Source: Opitutia bacterium
GTDB taxonomy: Bacteria > Verrucomicrobiota > Verrucomicrobiia > Opitutales > Seribacteraceae
Direction of reading: 5' to 3'
Assembly: GCA_018645475.1 (NCBI GenBank)
Contig: JABGWU010000301.1
Location: forward strand, 1 to 36,687
Length of the DNA stretch: 36,687 nucleotides
Shown: piece by piece, positions 16,981-24,670 of the stretch
How positions within the stretch are numbered: position 1 is the first letter of the stretch
Layout: every line of letters starts with the position of its first letter
Position numbers and translations under genes: made by a program
Notes under the pieces: generated by a model
Told to the model about the DNA's origin: nothing
The model's input: the letters and a program-made list of their open reading frames with translations, nothing else
Databases searched by the model: none

Positions 16981-17532
16981 ATGAGATTGACTGAACAGGC
17001 ACATAGCGAATTGGATAAGTTTGTTCATGCCGGAGATTTCGCAATAGATGCAACATTGGGTAATGGATACGATACTCAATTCCTTGCCCAAAAAGTCGGA
17101 CCGGACGGAGGAGTCTATGCTTTTGATATTCAGAAAGAATCAATGGAACAAAGTACACGCTTGCTGGAAAAACAGCTACTCGTAAACCGGGTAAATTTTA
17201 CTCAATCCTGCCATAGTAAAATGCTTGAGCATGTCCCAGTTAACATGCTCGGTAAGATTAAAGCTGTCACCTTTAACCTGGGATATTTACCGGGAGGTGA
17301 TCAAAATATTATAACACAACCAAACACCACATTGTCTGCCCTAAAACAAGCTCAACTTTGCTTATCCGATGATGGAGTCATATCCCTGATCGCCTATCGG
17401 GGGCACGATGGAGGGAAATACGAATTCGAGGAAATCGAAAATTTGATCAAGCAGAAAAATTGGCCGGTCCAAAAAATACCCGGGAATGAAACACCCGACT
17501 CACCTGTGCTCTTTTTAATGGATAAAGCTTAA
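16981..17532 (+). CDS. YtqB/MnmM-like SAM-dependent methyltransferase
   Basis: This is a small Rossmann-fold methyltransferase of about 183 residues. Motif I is DATLGNGYDT near residue 22-31, motif II is the acidic end of VYAFDIQ, and the characteristic NLGYLPGGD takes the place of the NPPY-type catalytic motif. The pattern is that of the 'putative rRNA methylase' family (YtqB), which in Bacillus was shown to be MnmM, the enzyme that methylates nm5(s2)U to mnm5(s2)U at the tRNA wobble position. The start is ATG at 16981; a TTG one codon earlier extends the frame. It follows the FAD oxidase by about 10 bases and is surely cotranscribed with it. Its stop overlaps the convergent fabV stop by 4 bases. 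Confidence 0.85.
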   Translation: MRLTEQAHSELDKFVHAGDFAIDATLGNGYDTQFLAQKVGPDGGVYAFDIQKESMEQSTRLLEKQLLVNRVNFTQSCHSKMLEHVPVNMLGKIKAVTFNLGYLPGGDQNIITQPNTTLSALKQAQLCLSDDGVISLIAYRGHDGGKYEFEEIENLIKQKNWPVQKIPGNETPDSPVLFLMDKA

Positions 17533-18716
17533 AGTGAGGCGGATGGATCGACTTCTAATTCGTAATCAACATCATTTCTGCCAAACCCGAATAATTTTAA
17601 AAATTCTTCCTGATAAAGTTCAAAACTGGTTAATTCCTTCAAGTTTTCGGTGGTAATGCTTGGCCAAATCTCAATTATTTTTTCCTGAACTATCGGATCC
17701 ATTTCCCAGTCATCCAACCGGATTCTATTTTCCTCGTCCACTAAAGTATCCCCTTCTCCGTAGAGACGATCTTTAAATAACCTACAGGTTTGCTCAATGC
17801 ATCCTTCATGCGTTCCCATCTCTTTCATAATTTTATAAAGAATTGATACATAAAGAGGAACAACAGGGATGGCAGAACTTGCTTGAGTAACCAATGCTTT
17901 ATTAACTGAAACATATGCCTTTCCGGAACCAGCATTTCTCATCTTTTCAGAGATCCGTGCTGCAGAATTTTCCAAATGTAATTTAGCCTGTCCAATCGTT
18001 CCGTTTCTATAAATAGGCTGTGTGACTTGCGGTCCAATGTAGGAATAAGCAATGTTTAAACAGTTGGGTGAAAGTAAACCAGCGTCGAGTAAAACATCAG
18101 TCCAACTTTCCCAATCCTCGCCTCCCATCACTTTTTCTGTCTGTGCAATTTCATCTTCAGATGCCGGATCGATCGTAACTTCTTTCACTTCCTGTTTATC
18201 TGTGTCTAAAGTCTTGTTCTTATATATTGCCCCAATTGGTTTCAGGCAGGCCCGGTAAGATACACCATCTTTAGGATCTGTGCGTCGAGGAGAAGCAAGG
18301 CTATAAATGACCAAATCAAATTGCCCGCCAAATTCCTTCGCCTTTACCACCACTTCATCTTTGATTTCGTTTGAAAAAGCATCTCCGTTTATATCCTCAG
18401 CTTGTAATCCTGCCTCTTTAGCCAACTTGCAAAAAGCCTGGGAATTATAAAACCCTGCACTTGCAGTTCTTTCACCCGCGGGGGGGCGTTCGAAATAAAC
18501 TCCAAGTGTATCCGCACCACAGGAAAATGCCGCCGAAATTCGGGAAGATAAGCCATACCCAGTTGAAGAGCCAATCACTAATACGCGTTTGGGTTTATGT
18601 TCGTGAAAAATTTCCTGACTCTTTGCGTAGGCAACTTGCTCACGAATATTCTCCAGACAGCCAGTCGGGTGAGAGGTTATACATACGAAGCCCTTGATTC
18701 TAGGTTTGATGATCAT
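17529..18716 (-). CDS. fabV: Enoyl-[ACP/CoA] reductase, FabV type
   Basis: FabV performs the last reduction of fatty-acid elongation: trans-2-enoyl-ACP or enoyl-CoA to the saturated acyl chain, with NADH. It has 395 residues, the normal length. Diagnostic stretches are MIIKPRIKGFVCITSHPTGC at the N-terminus, GSSTGYGLSSRI near 49-59 (the cofactor loop), DLVIYSLASPRR near 134-145, and the active-site Tyr-X8-Lys at Y236 and K245 in IYRNGTIGQAK. FabV enzymes tolerate triclosan, which inhibits FabI. It starts with ATG at 18716, stands alone on the minus strand, and is divergent from a DciA-like gene by about 100 bases of AT-rich DNA. Confidence 0.97.
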   Translation of the reverse strand: MIIKPRIKGFVCITSHPTGCLENIREQVAYAKSQEIFHEHKPKRVLVIGSSTGYGLSSRISAAFSCGADTLGVYFERPPAGERTASAGFYNSQAFCKLAKEAGLQAEDINGDAFSNEIKDEVVVKAKEFGGQFDLVIYSLASPRRTDPKDGVSYRACLKPIGAIYKNKTLDTDKQEVKEVTIDPASEDEIAQTEKVMGGEDWESWTDVLLDAGLLSPNCLNIAYSYIGPQVTQPIYRNGTIGQAKLHLENSAARISEKMRNAGSGKAYVSVNKALVTQASSAIPVVPLYVSILYKIMKEMGTHEGCIEQTCRLFKDRLYGEGDTLVDEENRIRLDDWEMDPIVQEKIIEIWPSITTENLKELTSFELYQEEFLKLFGFGRNDVDYELEVDPSASL

Positions 18717-18816
18717 TTATATAAGAATTACTATTTTAAAAAGTTATGGTATATTGAAAGGTATGATTTACATACCATTGATTCATCGATAGTAGAAGAT
18801 CAATATTTATTCATTA

Positions 18817-19212
18817 GTGAGTTCCAAGCATTCAAATTATAAAAAGTTAACTTCTTTCAATGAAAGAAGATTACTTGCAAATTTTCTCGAATTACCCATG
18901 GGAGAAGATATTAGCAAGCAGCGCGAGCCGATAAGTATGAAAGATTTGATTGAGAAAACATGGGCGAATTGGGGGATGGGTGAAGAAAAAACTCCCGAAC
19001 AATCAATATCAGAAAATTGGCATAAAATTGTTGGAAAAAAACTCAATATGAAATGTGCACCCGAGAGACTACAGCCATCTAATGGCATGCTCTATGTCAA
19101 GACATCCGGTGGTCCGGTTAAACAGGAACTATCTTTTCAAAAAAAGAGCATTCTCGCCAAGATCAAGCAATTAGAAGGTTGCAGCGAAGTAAAAGATCTA
19201 AAATTCACCTAA
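18817..19212 (+). CDS. DciA-like (DUF721) protein
   Basis: This is a 131-residue protein. Its C-terminal part (about 41-131) matches the DUF721/DciA pattern: a helix with ISENWHKIVGKKLNMKC, then a strand with GMLYVKTSGGPVKQELSF and a final helix KKSILAKIKQLEG. DciA is the ancestral loader of the replicative helicase DnaB in bacteria lacking DnaC or DnaI. Small DUF721 proteins of PVC bacteria have not been tested widely, so the loader role is inferred. The start is GTG at 18817; an ATG at codon 28 would still keep the domain. It stands alone, between divergent fabV and the convergent transporter gene. Confidence 0.75.
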   Translation: MSSKHSNYKKLTSFNERRLLANFLELPMGEDISKQREPISMKDLIEKTWANWGMGEEKTPEQSISENWHKIVGKKLNMKCAPERLQPSNGMLYVKTSGGPVKQELSFQKKSILAKIKQLEGCSEVKDLKFT

Positions 19213-19230
19213 CTGTTATCGAATCGTACC

Positions 19231-20559
19231 CTACTCATGAAGGTAGGTTTTTTCACGATACTTCATGGCCACGGGAACATATATTATTGCAGTGACCAAC
19301 ATAGCCCCGGCAAAAAATATATAATACGTGGGTCCTGCCAATTTACTTGATCCATCATCGTTCAAAATAAAGATATTCACCAGACTGGTAAATAAATTAC
19401 CCAACGCAACAGAGGCCATAAAAAGACCAAAGACCAAGGATTTCATAGTGCGGGGAGCCTGAGTGTAAGAAAATTCCAAGCAGGTTACCGAGATCATTAC
19501 TTCCGCTGCGGTGAGTAAAAAATAGGAAAATAATTGCCAACCGATACCGGGAGTTTCCCCCAAGCCAATGCGATATTCAATCCATGCGGGAATCAAAAAA
19601 GATGGAACCACTAGAAAAAAGCCAATCCCAATTTTTCGTAAGGGGGTGAGTGGAAAAAAACGATTGATCGCTGGATATAAGACCCAGGAAAAAAGAGGAA
19701 TCATAATAATGATCAATGCTGGATTGACTGCTTGAATTTGAGAAGACAGCCATTCAATCCCCAAAAAGTTTCTGTCCATTTGCTCAGCCTGAAATACCCA
19801 TTTCGAAGCTGTCTGATCAAATAATGCCCAAAACATGGCGACCATAATATATATGACCATCAGCTTCCCCATTGTTTTCAACCCCTCAGAGGAAAAGGTT
19901 TCACGCAGAAACTCCGAACCTCGGGCGGGAATATGGGCAAAATCATGTCGACCGGCCCAAAAAACTAAAGTGGCAATCAACATAAGTAATCCCGGCACTC
20001 CAAATGCCACAGCGGGTCCGTGATTTTCCAGAAGCCAGGGAGTTAAAAGAGTGGAAGCAAATGCACCCAAATTAATCGAAAGATAAAACCACCCATATAT
20101 TTTTTCTAAAAGACCACCATTTTCTCGACCAAACTGATCACCCACATGTGCCGATACACAGCCTTTGATTCCACCTGCTCCAATTGCAATTAAGCTTAAC
20201 CCTGTTATTAATCCGAATCGGGTTTCGTCTAATGCCAGGGATAAATGACCCAGGCAGTAGACAATCGATAAATATATAATGGTTTTATATTTCCCAAGAA
20301 AGGCATCGGCTAAAAAAGAACCGAGTAATGGTGTAAAATAGACTGCGGTTACAAATGTATGAACCCAGACTGTTGCTTCACCTTCTGACATATAATTGGA
20401 ATTACCAGATTCATCCAAAAGAAACTGGGTCATAAAAACAGCAAGAATTGTCTTCATGCCATAAAAAGAAAACCTTTCGGCGGCCTCGTTTCCTATTATG
20501 AAAGGAATTCCAGAAGGAAGACCGGCAGTTTTTTGAGGAACGGTGCGATATGATTTCAT
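19231..20559 (-). CDS. POT/PTR family proton-coupled oligopeptide transporter
   Basis: This is an inner-membrane MFS carrier of 442 residues with about 12 hydrophobic segments. It shows the POT signature EAAERFSFYG near residues 25-34 (the ExxERFxYY proton-coupling motif, with Phe for one Tyr). The second signature, GAGGIKGCVSAHVGDQFG, lies near residues 130-150. The family imports di- and tripeptides with protons. The start is ATG at 20559, directly after the stop of a small membrane protein gene (1 base between), so both are in one transcript. Its 3' end is 18 bases from the convergent DciA-like gene. Confidence 0.93.
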   Translation of the reverse strand: MKSYRTVPQKTAGLPSGIPFIIGNEAAERFSFYGMKTILAVFMTQFLLDESGNSNYMSEGEATVWVHTFVTAVYFTPLLGSFLADAFLGKYKTIIYLSIVYCLGHLSLALDETRFGLITGLSLIAIGAGGIKGCVSAHVGDQFGRENGGLLEKIYGWFYLSINLGAFASTLLTPWLLENHGPAVAFGVPGLLMLIATLVFWAGRHDFAHIPARGSEFLRETFSSEGLKTMGKLMVIYIMVAMFWALFDQTASKWVFQAEQMDRNFLGIEWLSSQIQAVNPALIIIMIPLFSWVLYPAINRFFPLTPLRKIGIGFFLVVPSFLIPAWIEYRIGLGETPGIGWQLFSYFLLTAAEVMISVTCLEFSYTQAPRTMKSLVFGLFMASVALGNLFTSLVNIFILNDDGSSKLAGPTYYIFFAGAMLVTAIIYVPVAMKYREKTYLHE

Positions 20560-20560
20560 T

Positions 20561-20836
20561 TTAATTTTGCTGAAGACGATCTTTTTGCTTTCTCTGGATT
20601 GCCTCTTTTTCCAACTCTTCCATCAGGGAATTTTTTTCTTCTTCAATCTTTTTATTTTCCTCACGCAACTTCTGCTTTGGCTTGATATAAGAATCATTAA
20701 GAAATCCAAATAAACTCAGACTCGCTCCTAAAATACATGTTAACATGGTTAAAATAAGCCATACATCCGAAAAAAACTGAACCGCCAGTACATTTATCGC
20801 GATAAATAGGTAGAAGATCGAATTTAAAATATGCAT
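20561..20836 (-). CDS. Small membrane protein with C-terminal coiled coil, 91 aa
   Basis: No family recognised. Two hydrophobic stretches (about 4-20 and 25-47) form a hairpin-like membrane part. A strongly charged segment follows (about 52-91, KLREENKKIEEEKNSLMEEL), which looks like a coiled coil. The ATG is at 20836 and the stop lies 1 base before the POT transporter start, so translation is likely coupled. It might be an accessory subunit of the transporter, but nothing in the sequence proves this. The upstream 128-base gap to the divergent lipoprotein gene is AT-rich with no convincing promoter match. Confidence 0.7.
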   Translation of the reverse strand: MHILNSIFYLFIAINVLAVQFFSDVWLILTMLTCILGASLSLFGFLNDSYIKPKQKLREENKKIEEEKNSLMEELEKEAIQRKQKDRLQQN

Positions 20837-20964
20837 ATTATTTTTGAGTGATAAAAAATGACTTTGGATACTTGAGTAGGTTATCTTTTAGAATTTGTTC
20901 AATGAAGTCCAACTCATTGAGATAAAATCTTGCCAAAACTACTACTTTTTAATCAAATCCATCA

Positions 20965-21723
20965 ATGCGTTTAATTACATCACTTTTATTTTTGTGTTTT
21001 CTATTTTTTCAATCATGCGAAATGTTGGAAAATAATTCAGAAAATACTGAAAACAATCAAAGCAGCGAGGTTAAACCTAAGGAAATTAAAAAAGTTAAGC
21101 CCCAACCCAAAAAAGAAAAAATAGTCCCGCCAAAACCAGTAGAAATTAAAAAAGTCCCCCCTGCTCCTCCCCCAAAACCAACTCCTTCAAAACCGGAAAA
21201 AGCTGGTTTCACCCCAGAGTTACTCAATGCCGTAAAAAATTGGAACGCGATTCCAAGATCAGTTTTCCCATTACGGGCTGTTACAATAAATAAAGATGTA
21301 AAATTTAATATTTATTCCAAATCGGGACAACCTATTGGTTCATCCATGCTTCCTGCTGGCAGAGAAGTAGTTGCCATCGACCACAAAGGAAATCTACTTT
21401 CAATATCTCCTTCAAACAAGGGAACGATGCGAGGAACAATCGCGATGGACGATACTGACTTTAAAGATGGTGTTGCTTATTTATTTGAACTTAGAAAAAT
21501 GCAAAGAGTTGCATATGCCCAAAGAAAAGCTCGAGAGTCAGAGAAAATTGCGATAAAAACAAAACCGTCCAGCTCGAGTATTAAAAAACCTGCTCCCAAA
21601 GCTAAAACTACTACTTCTCTCTTTGAAGATCTGCCTTCACCTGGTGACTACGGTCATGGGAAATTTTGTATCTGTTCGGATTGCCGAACGAAAAGACTCG
21701 CACAAACTGGATCAATAAAATAG
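20965..21723 (+). CDS. Pro/Lys-rich putative lipoprotein, 252 aa
   Basis: The N-terminus (MRLITSLLFLCFLFFQSC) is a short basic and hydrophobic signal ending in a weak lipobox FQSC, so C18 is the likely lipidated cysteine. Residues about 35-80 form a Lys/Pro-rich rod (repeats of KPVEIKKVPP type) that could reach across the periplasm or along peptidoglycan. A compact domain (about 83-175) contains SVFPLRAVTINKDVKFNIYSKSG, with the look of a small SH3-like barrel. The C-terminus is basic and disordered and ends in a cysteine cluster, GKFCICSDCRTKR. No family is recognised. The gene is 9 bases upstream of the 195-residue gene and probably cotranscribed with it. Confidence 0.7.
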   Translation: MRLITSLLFLCFLFFQSCEMLENNSENTENNQSSEVKPKEIKKVKPQPKKEKIVPPKPVEIKKVPPAPPPKPTPSKPEKAGFTPELLNAVKNWNAIPRSVFPLRAVTINKDVKFNIYSKSGQPIGSSMLPAGREVVAIDHKGNLLSISPSNKGTMRGTIAMDDTDFKDGVAYLFELRKMQRVAYAQRKARESEKIAIKTKPSSSSIKKPAPKAKTTTSLFEDLPSPGDYGHGKFCICSDCRTKRLAQTGSIK

Positions 21724-21732
21724 GCAGTAATT

Positions 21733-22320
21733 ATGGCTTTTGGATCAAAAAAGAAAAAAAAGAAAAAAGAAATCGAGATAGGAGATTTTGTTCGTGAAAC
21801 TGTGTCTTCAAAGGGCAAGAAGCGGTGTGGCGAAGTATTAATGATTCTCCAAGATAATCCAGGCGACCCGACGCTTGAATGCGTGGAGGTTCACCCAGAT
21901 GAACTCACTCCGTTGGTTAAAGGTTCCGATGGGATGAAGACTTTCAAAACCAAAAGGTCAAAACTCAAACACTACACGCCAAGGAAACAGCTTTTCTCCA
22001 AGAAAGTTTTTGAAAAAGGAGATGTGGTCAGGCATAAAAGAGGTGCCACGATTCGATATGGTCGAATTGTCTGCTTTGTTCATCCTGATGGATTATATTC
22101 ATCCTCTCATGAAGAAGGATACAATGGCAAAGACTTACTTGAATGTGTTGAGATCGAGAAAAAGCCGGGACTACTTCAAGTTATCGGACCGGATGGAGAA
22201 CCGAAGAGATTTGAAGCACAGGGTAAGGATTGTAAAATCATGAAAGTCATCACCGTTGATTCAAAGGGTGAAGAGACTACCATGCACAAACTAGATATTC
22301 CCGACGAAGAAGAATTCTAA
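21733..22320 (+). CDS. Internally duplicated protein of unknown function, 195 aa
   Basis: No known family. After a poly-lysine start (residues 6-12) the protein consists of two diverged copies of one module. Copy 1 (about 17-80) reads GDFVRETVSSKGKKRCGEV, then LECVEV, then GSDGMKTF. Copy 2 (about 96-171) reads GDVVRHKRGATIRYGRIV, then LECVEI, then GPDGEPKRF. The GDxVR opening and alternating strands suggest SH3/KOW-like barrels that could bind nucleic acid or protein; this is inference. The C-terminus is acidic (DIPDEEEF). There is no signal peptide. The ATG at 21733 follows the lipoprotein stop by 9 bases. Confidence 0.7.
   Translation: MAFGSKKKKKKKEIEIGDFVRETVSSKGKKRCGEVLMILQDNPGDPTLECVEVHPDELTPLVKGSDGMKTFKTKRSKLKHYTPRKQLFSKKVFEKGDVVRHKRGATIRYGRIVCFVHPDGLYSSSHEEGYNGKDLLECVEIEKKPGLLQVIGPDGEPKRFEAQGKDCKIMKVITVDSKGEETTMHKLDIPDEEEF
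21781..22245 (+). repeat. Two diverged copies of a ~65-75-residue module within one gene
   Basis: Copy 1 is at about 21781-21972 and copy 2 at about 22018-22245. They share, in order, the GDxVR opening, a G-x-x-V strand, LECVE(V/I), and a G-x-DG-x-x-x-F segment. Similarity is visible at the protein level only, so the duplication is old. Confidence 0.65.
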
Positions 22321-22324
22321 AAGT

Positions 22325-22564
22325 TCATTTCGTTTTAAAATATTCGTCAATTTCGAATTTTCGAATTCTTACGGTTTTACTATTTTTTGATTTATATGCA
22401 GGGAGCAACATGCGGTCTCGTACTCCATCTTTGCTCTCAAATGAAAATGCAATTTCATCCCTACTCCATCGAGCAAAACACCATTTTGCATGGTAACCTT
22501 GTAATATATAAGAAACTGCTTCCGCTCGGTTAAGATAAAATTCTCCTTTTATTTTAATTACCAT
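22325..22564 (-). CDS. Small protein of unknown function, 79 aa
   Basis: I do not recognise it. The sequence is basic, with two Trp-containing stretches (AKWCFARWSRDEIAFSFE) and a Lys/Arg-rich C-terminus, and no signal peptide or membrane helix. It could be a small single-domain cytoplasmic protein. The ATG at 22564 has no Shine-Dalgarno sequence. It lies just after a terminator serving the upstream HTH gene, so it would be expressed by read-through or from a promoter I cannot see. The stop is 4 bases from that of the convergent 195-residue gene. Confidence 0.5.
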   Translation of the reverse strand: MVIKIKGEFYLNRAEAVSYILQGYHAKWCFARWSRDEIAFSFESKDGVRDRMLLPAYKSKNSKTVRIRKFEIDEYFKTK

Positions 22565-22590
22565 TCAATTCATTTCTTATTTAAATTCAC

Positions 22591-22620
22591 AAAAAAACCA
22601 CAACCCGAGAGTTGTGGTTT
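22591..22620 (-). terminator. Rho-independent terminator of the HTH gene
   Basis: A perfect 10-base stem, AAACCACAAC at 22595-22604 and GTTGTGGTTT at 22611-22620, encloses a 6-base loop. On the minus strand it is followed by an unbroken run of T from the stem into 22591. It lies 19 bases after the stop of the gene at 22639-23040. Confidence 0.85.
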
Positions 22621-22638
22621 AAAGTTTAAAAGCAAGTT

Positions 22639-23040
22639 TTAGGAGTCGTAATCACCTTTCTTAATTTTTTGACAAGTGGCAGGAGAGACACCCGACTCGT
22701 CGGAAGCGGTCTGCAAGGTAGCTCCTTGCTCAAGCAATGATTTCACATTCTGGACGATTTCAGGGGTTATCTTAGATCGCTTTCCTTTAATTCCAAATCT
22801 TTCGTAAAAACTAGCCTTTGCAATAGGAGGCAATCCTTTAATATAACATTCCAAATAATCAACGACTCCCCTGAATACTTTACGACCATCTTCTCTTTTG
22901 TGACGAGCATGATCATTTTTAATCAGATCGTAAAATTTACTCAAATCTTCCTTACCTGACTGCTTAGAATTTATTTTCTTTTCAATTTTACGCTTTAAAG
23001 CCTGTAATTCTTTTATGCTAGCATTCTCGTCAATATTCAT
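22639..23040 (-). CDS. Small helix-turn-helix protein, 133 aa
   Basis: The N-terminal ~35 residues form a Lys/Glu-rich helix, probably a coiled coil (IKELQALKRKIEKKI). The middle (about 35-88) is helical and basic. The C-terminal part (about 90-128) reads KITPEIVQNVKSLLEQGATL, then ASDESGVSPATCQKIKKGDY. That is a helix-turn-helix of the kind in resolvase and transposase DNA-binding tails and in small regulators. No catalytic domain is present, so a DNA-binding regulator is most likely; the family is unknown. It forms its own transcription unit, with a promoter at 23073-23102 and a strong terminator at 22591-22620. The ATG is at 23040. Confidence 0.65.
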   Translation of the reverse strand: MNIDENASIKELQALKRKIEKKINSKQSGKEDLSKFYDLIKNDHARHKREDGRKVFRGVVDYLECYIKGLPPIAKASFYERFGIKGKRSKITPEIVQNVKSLLEQGATLQTASDESGVSPATCQKIKKGDYDS

Positions 23041-23072
23041 AATATTTATATTTATTTTATATATTTTTATTA

Positions 23073-23102
23073 CTTATAAACTATTTTTTTTTAATATGTA
23101 AA
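23073..23102 (-). promoter_or_regulatory. Candidate promoter of the HTH gene
   Basis: Reading on the minus strand, TTTACA (23102-23097) and TATAAG (23078-23073) are spaced by 18 bases. Each matches sigma-70 consensus at 5 of 6 positions. The predicted start near 23066 gives a leader of about 26 bases. The whole gap is very AT-rich, which raises the chance of a false match. Confidence 0.45.
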
Positions 23103-23108
23103 GACAAT

Positions 23109-24647
23109 TTAAAGAACAAGCGAACGGTCTAAACTTCGATATTGAATCGCTTCTAATAAATGCTTCATTTGTATATTTTCTGAACTATCAAGATCAGCAA
23201 TGGTTCGAGATACCTTGAGTATTTTATCATATGCCCTAGCGGATAAAGAAAGTTCATTCATTGCATGCTTTAAAGTAGATGCTTCTTTTACACCAATTTT
23301 ACATAATTCAGGGAGCATTTTATGGGTAAGATTTGCATTGCTAGAAATCTTGGTTTCTTGAAATCTCTTAGACTGAACCATTCTACAGTGATGGATTCTG
23401 TCTCTCATCTCACTAGACGACTCGCCTGTTACTTCATTTTGTAGATCTTCCACTCGGACCGCCGGGGCTTCCACATGAATGTCAATTCGATCAAGTAATG
23501 GACCACTTACTCGTGATCGATAGCGTTGAATCTGCGGCATAGAACATCGACAATTATTGGTTAAGTCTCCAAGATATCCACAGGGACAGGGATTCATGGC
23601 AGCTACCAACATAAAACGACTGGGAAGAGTAATTTTACCAGCACTTCTAGAAATTGTTACTTCTCCATCCTCCAATGGTTGTCTCATCACCTCAAGTGCA
23701 GATCTTTTGAATTCCGGAAGTTCATCTAGAAAAAGAATCCCGTTATGAGCCAATGAAATTTCCCCTGGACCGGGTATGGTTCCACCTCCCAAAAGTCCGA
23801 CATCACTAATGGTATGATGAGGAGAGCGAACTGGGCGACGAAAAAACTTTTTTTCACTCAAAACAGAATTCCCGGCAGCTGAGTGAATATTTAAGATTTC
23901 CAAAAACTCTTCTGTACTGGGTTCGGGTAAGATAGATGGAATTCTTTTGGCGATCATAGATTTGCCCGAGCCTGGCGGTCCTATCATAAGCAGATTATGC
24001 CCACCTGCTACGGCCACTTCAACAGCCCTTCGAACATTGGCTTGCCCTTTAACCTCGGAAAAATCGACTTCATCCGAATACTTTGATCGATTTGAAAAAT
24101 TGGTTTCTTTTCGCTCCAGAGGTTTTTGGGAATGCGGATTTTTAAAAAAAGCAATTGCTTCCCCCAAAGAACCAATTGAAAAAACATCAATTCCATCCAA
24201 TAAGCTTGCTTCCTCAGCCGACTCAGCAGGAAGCAAAACTCCCTTCCTGCCTTGTTTTTTGGCAAGCATGGCCATAGATAGTCCCCCTTTTATTGAACGA
24301 GTTTCTCCTGATAATGCGAGTTCTCCTGCGATTAAAAAATCTTTTAGTGATTCTTCTGGCAAATGCCCCATGACTGCCAATAGGCAAAGTGCGATGGGTA
24401 AATCAAAAGCGGCCCCCTCCTTTCTTAAATCTCCAGGCGCTAAATTAATCGTGACTCGGGTTCGGGGGCCACTAAATCCAGAGTTTGCCAAGCTTGAAAG
24501 GATTCGATCTAGAGACTCCTTTACTGCTGCATCGGGCAAACCAACCAAAACACAACGGGGTTCTCCCTTTTCTCCGCCATTTGCTTCAACAGTTACTGGA
24601 ACTGCAACCACTCCTTGAAGAGTTGCTGAATTTGTTGCCGCTAGCAT
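23109..24647 (-). CDS. comM: YifB/ComM family Mg-chelatase-like AAA+ ATPase
   Basis: This is a 512-residue protein with a Lon-protease-like N-terminal domain (about 1-170, with [14 protein letters not shown] and [21 protein letters not shown]). A ChlI-type AAA+ domain follows (about 190-400), with Walker A GPPGSGKS at 223-230 and Walker B ILFLDE at 304-309. A helical lid with [18 protein letters not shown] closes the protein. ComM proteins are helicases that extend heteroduplex during natural transformation; in species not known to be competent the role is uncertain. The ATG is at 24647, 23 bases after an isochorismatase gene on the same strand, so the two may form a transcript. Confidence 0.93.
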   Translation of the reverse strand: MLAATNSATLQGVVAVPVTVEANGGEKGEPRCVLVGLPDAAVKESLDRILSSLANSGFSGPRTRVTINLAPGDLRKEGAAFDLPIALCLLAVMGHLPEESLKDFLIAGELALSGETRSIKGGLSMAMLAKKQGRKGVLLPAESAEEASLLDGIDVFSIGSLGEAIAFFKNPHSQKPLERKETNFSNRSKYSDEVDFSEVKGQANVRRAVEVAVAGGHNLLMIGPPGSGKSMIAKRIPSILPEPSTEEFLEILNIHSAAGNSVLSEKKFFRRPVRSPHHTISDVGLLGGGTIPGPGEISLAHNGILFLDELPEFKRSALEVMRQPLEDGEVTISRSAGKITLPSRFMLVAAMNPCPCGYLGDLTNNCRCSMPQIQRYRSRVSGPLLDRIDIHVEAPAVRVEDLQNEVTGESSSEMRDRIHHCRMVQSKRFQETKISSNANLTHKMLPELCKIGVKEASTLKHAMNELSLSARAYDKILKVSRTIADLDSSENIQMKHLLEAIQYRSLDRSLVL

Positions 24648-24670
24648 TGTCTACTTATTTCAGGGCAGTC

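Noticed and set aside
20837-20964. Divergent promoter pair between the small membrane protein and the lipoprotein
   Set aside because: TTGAGA with TACTAC at 17 bases is the best match and is too poor to call. No better pair was found on either strand.
23947-24618. 223-codon plus-strand frame opposite comM
   Set aside because: It is a shadow of the conserved ComM reading frame. It has low-complexity composition and no start signal.
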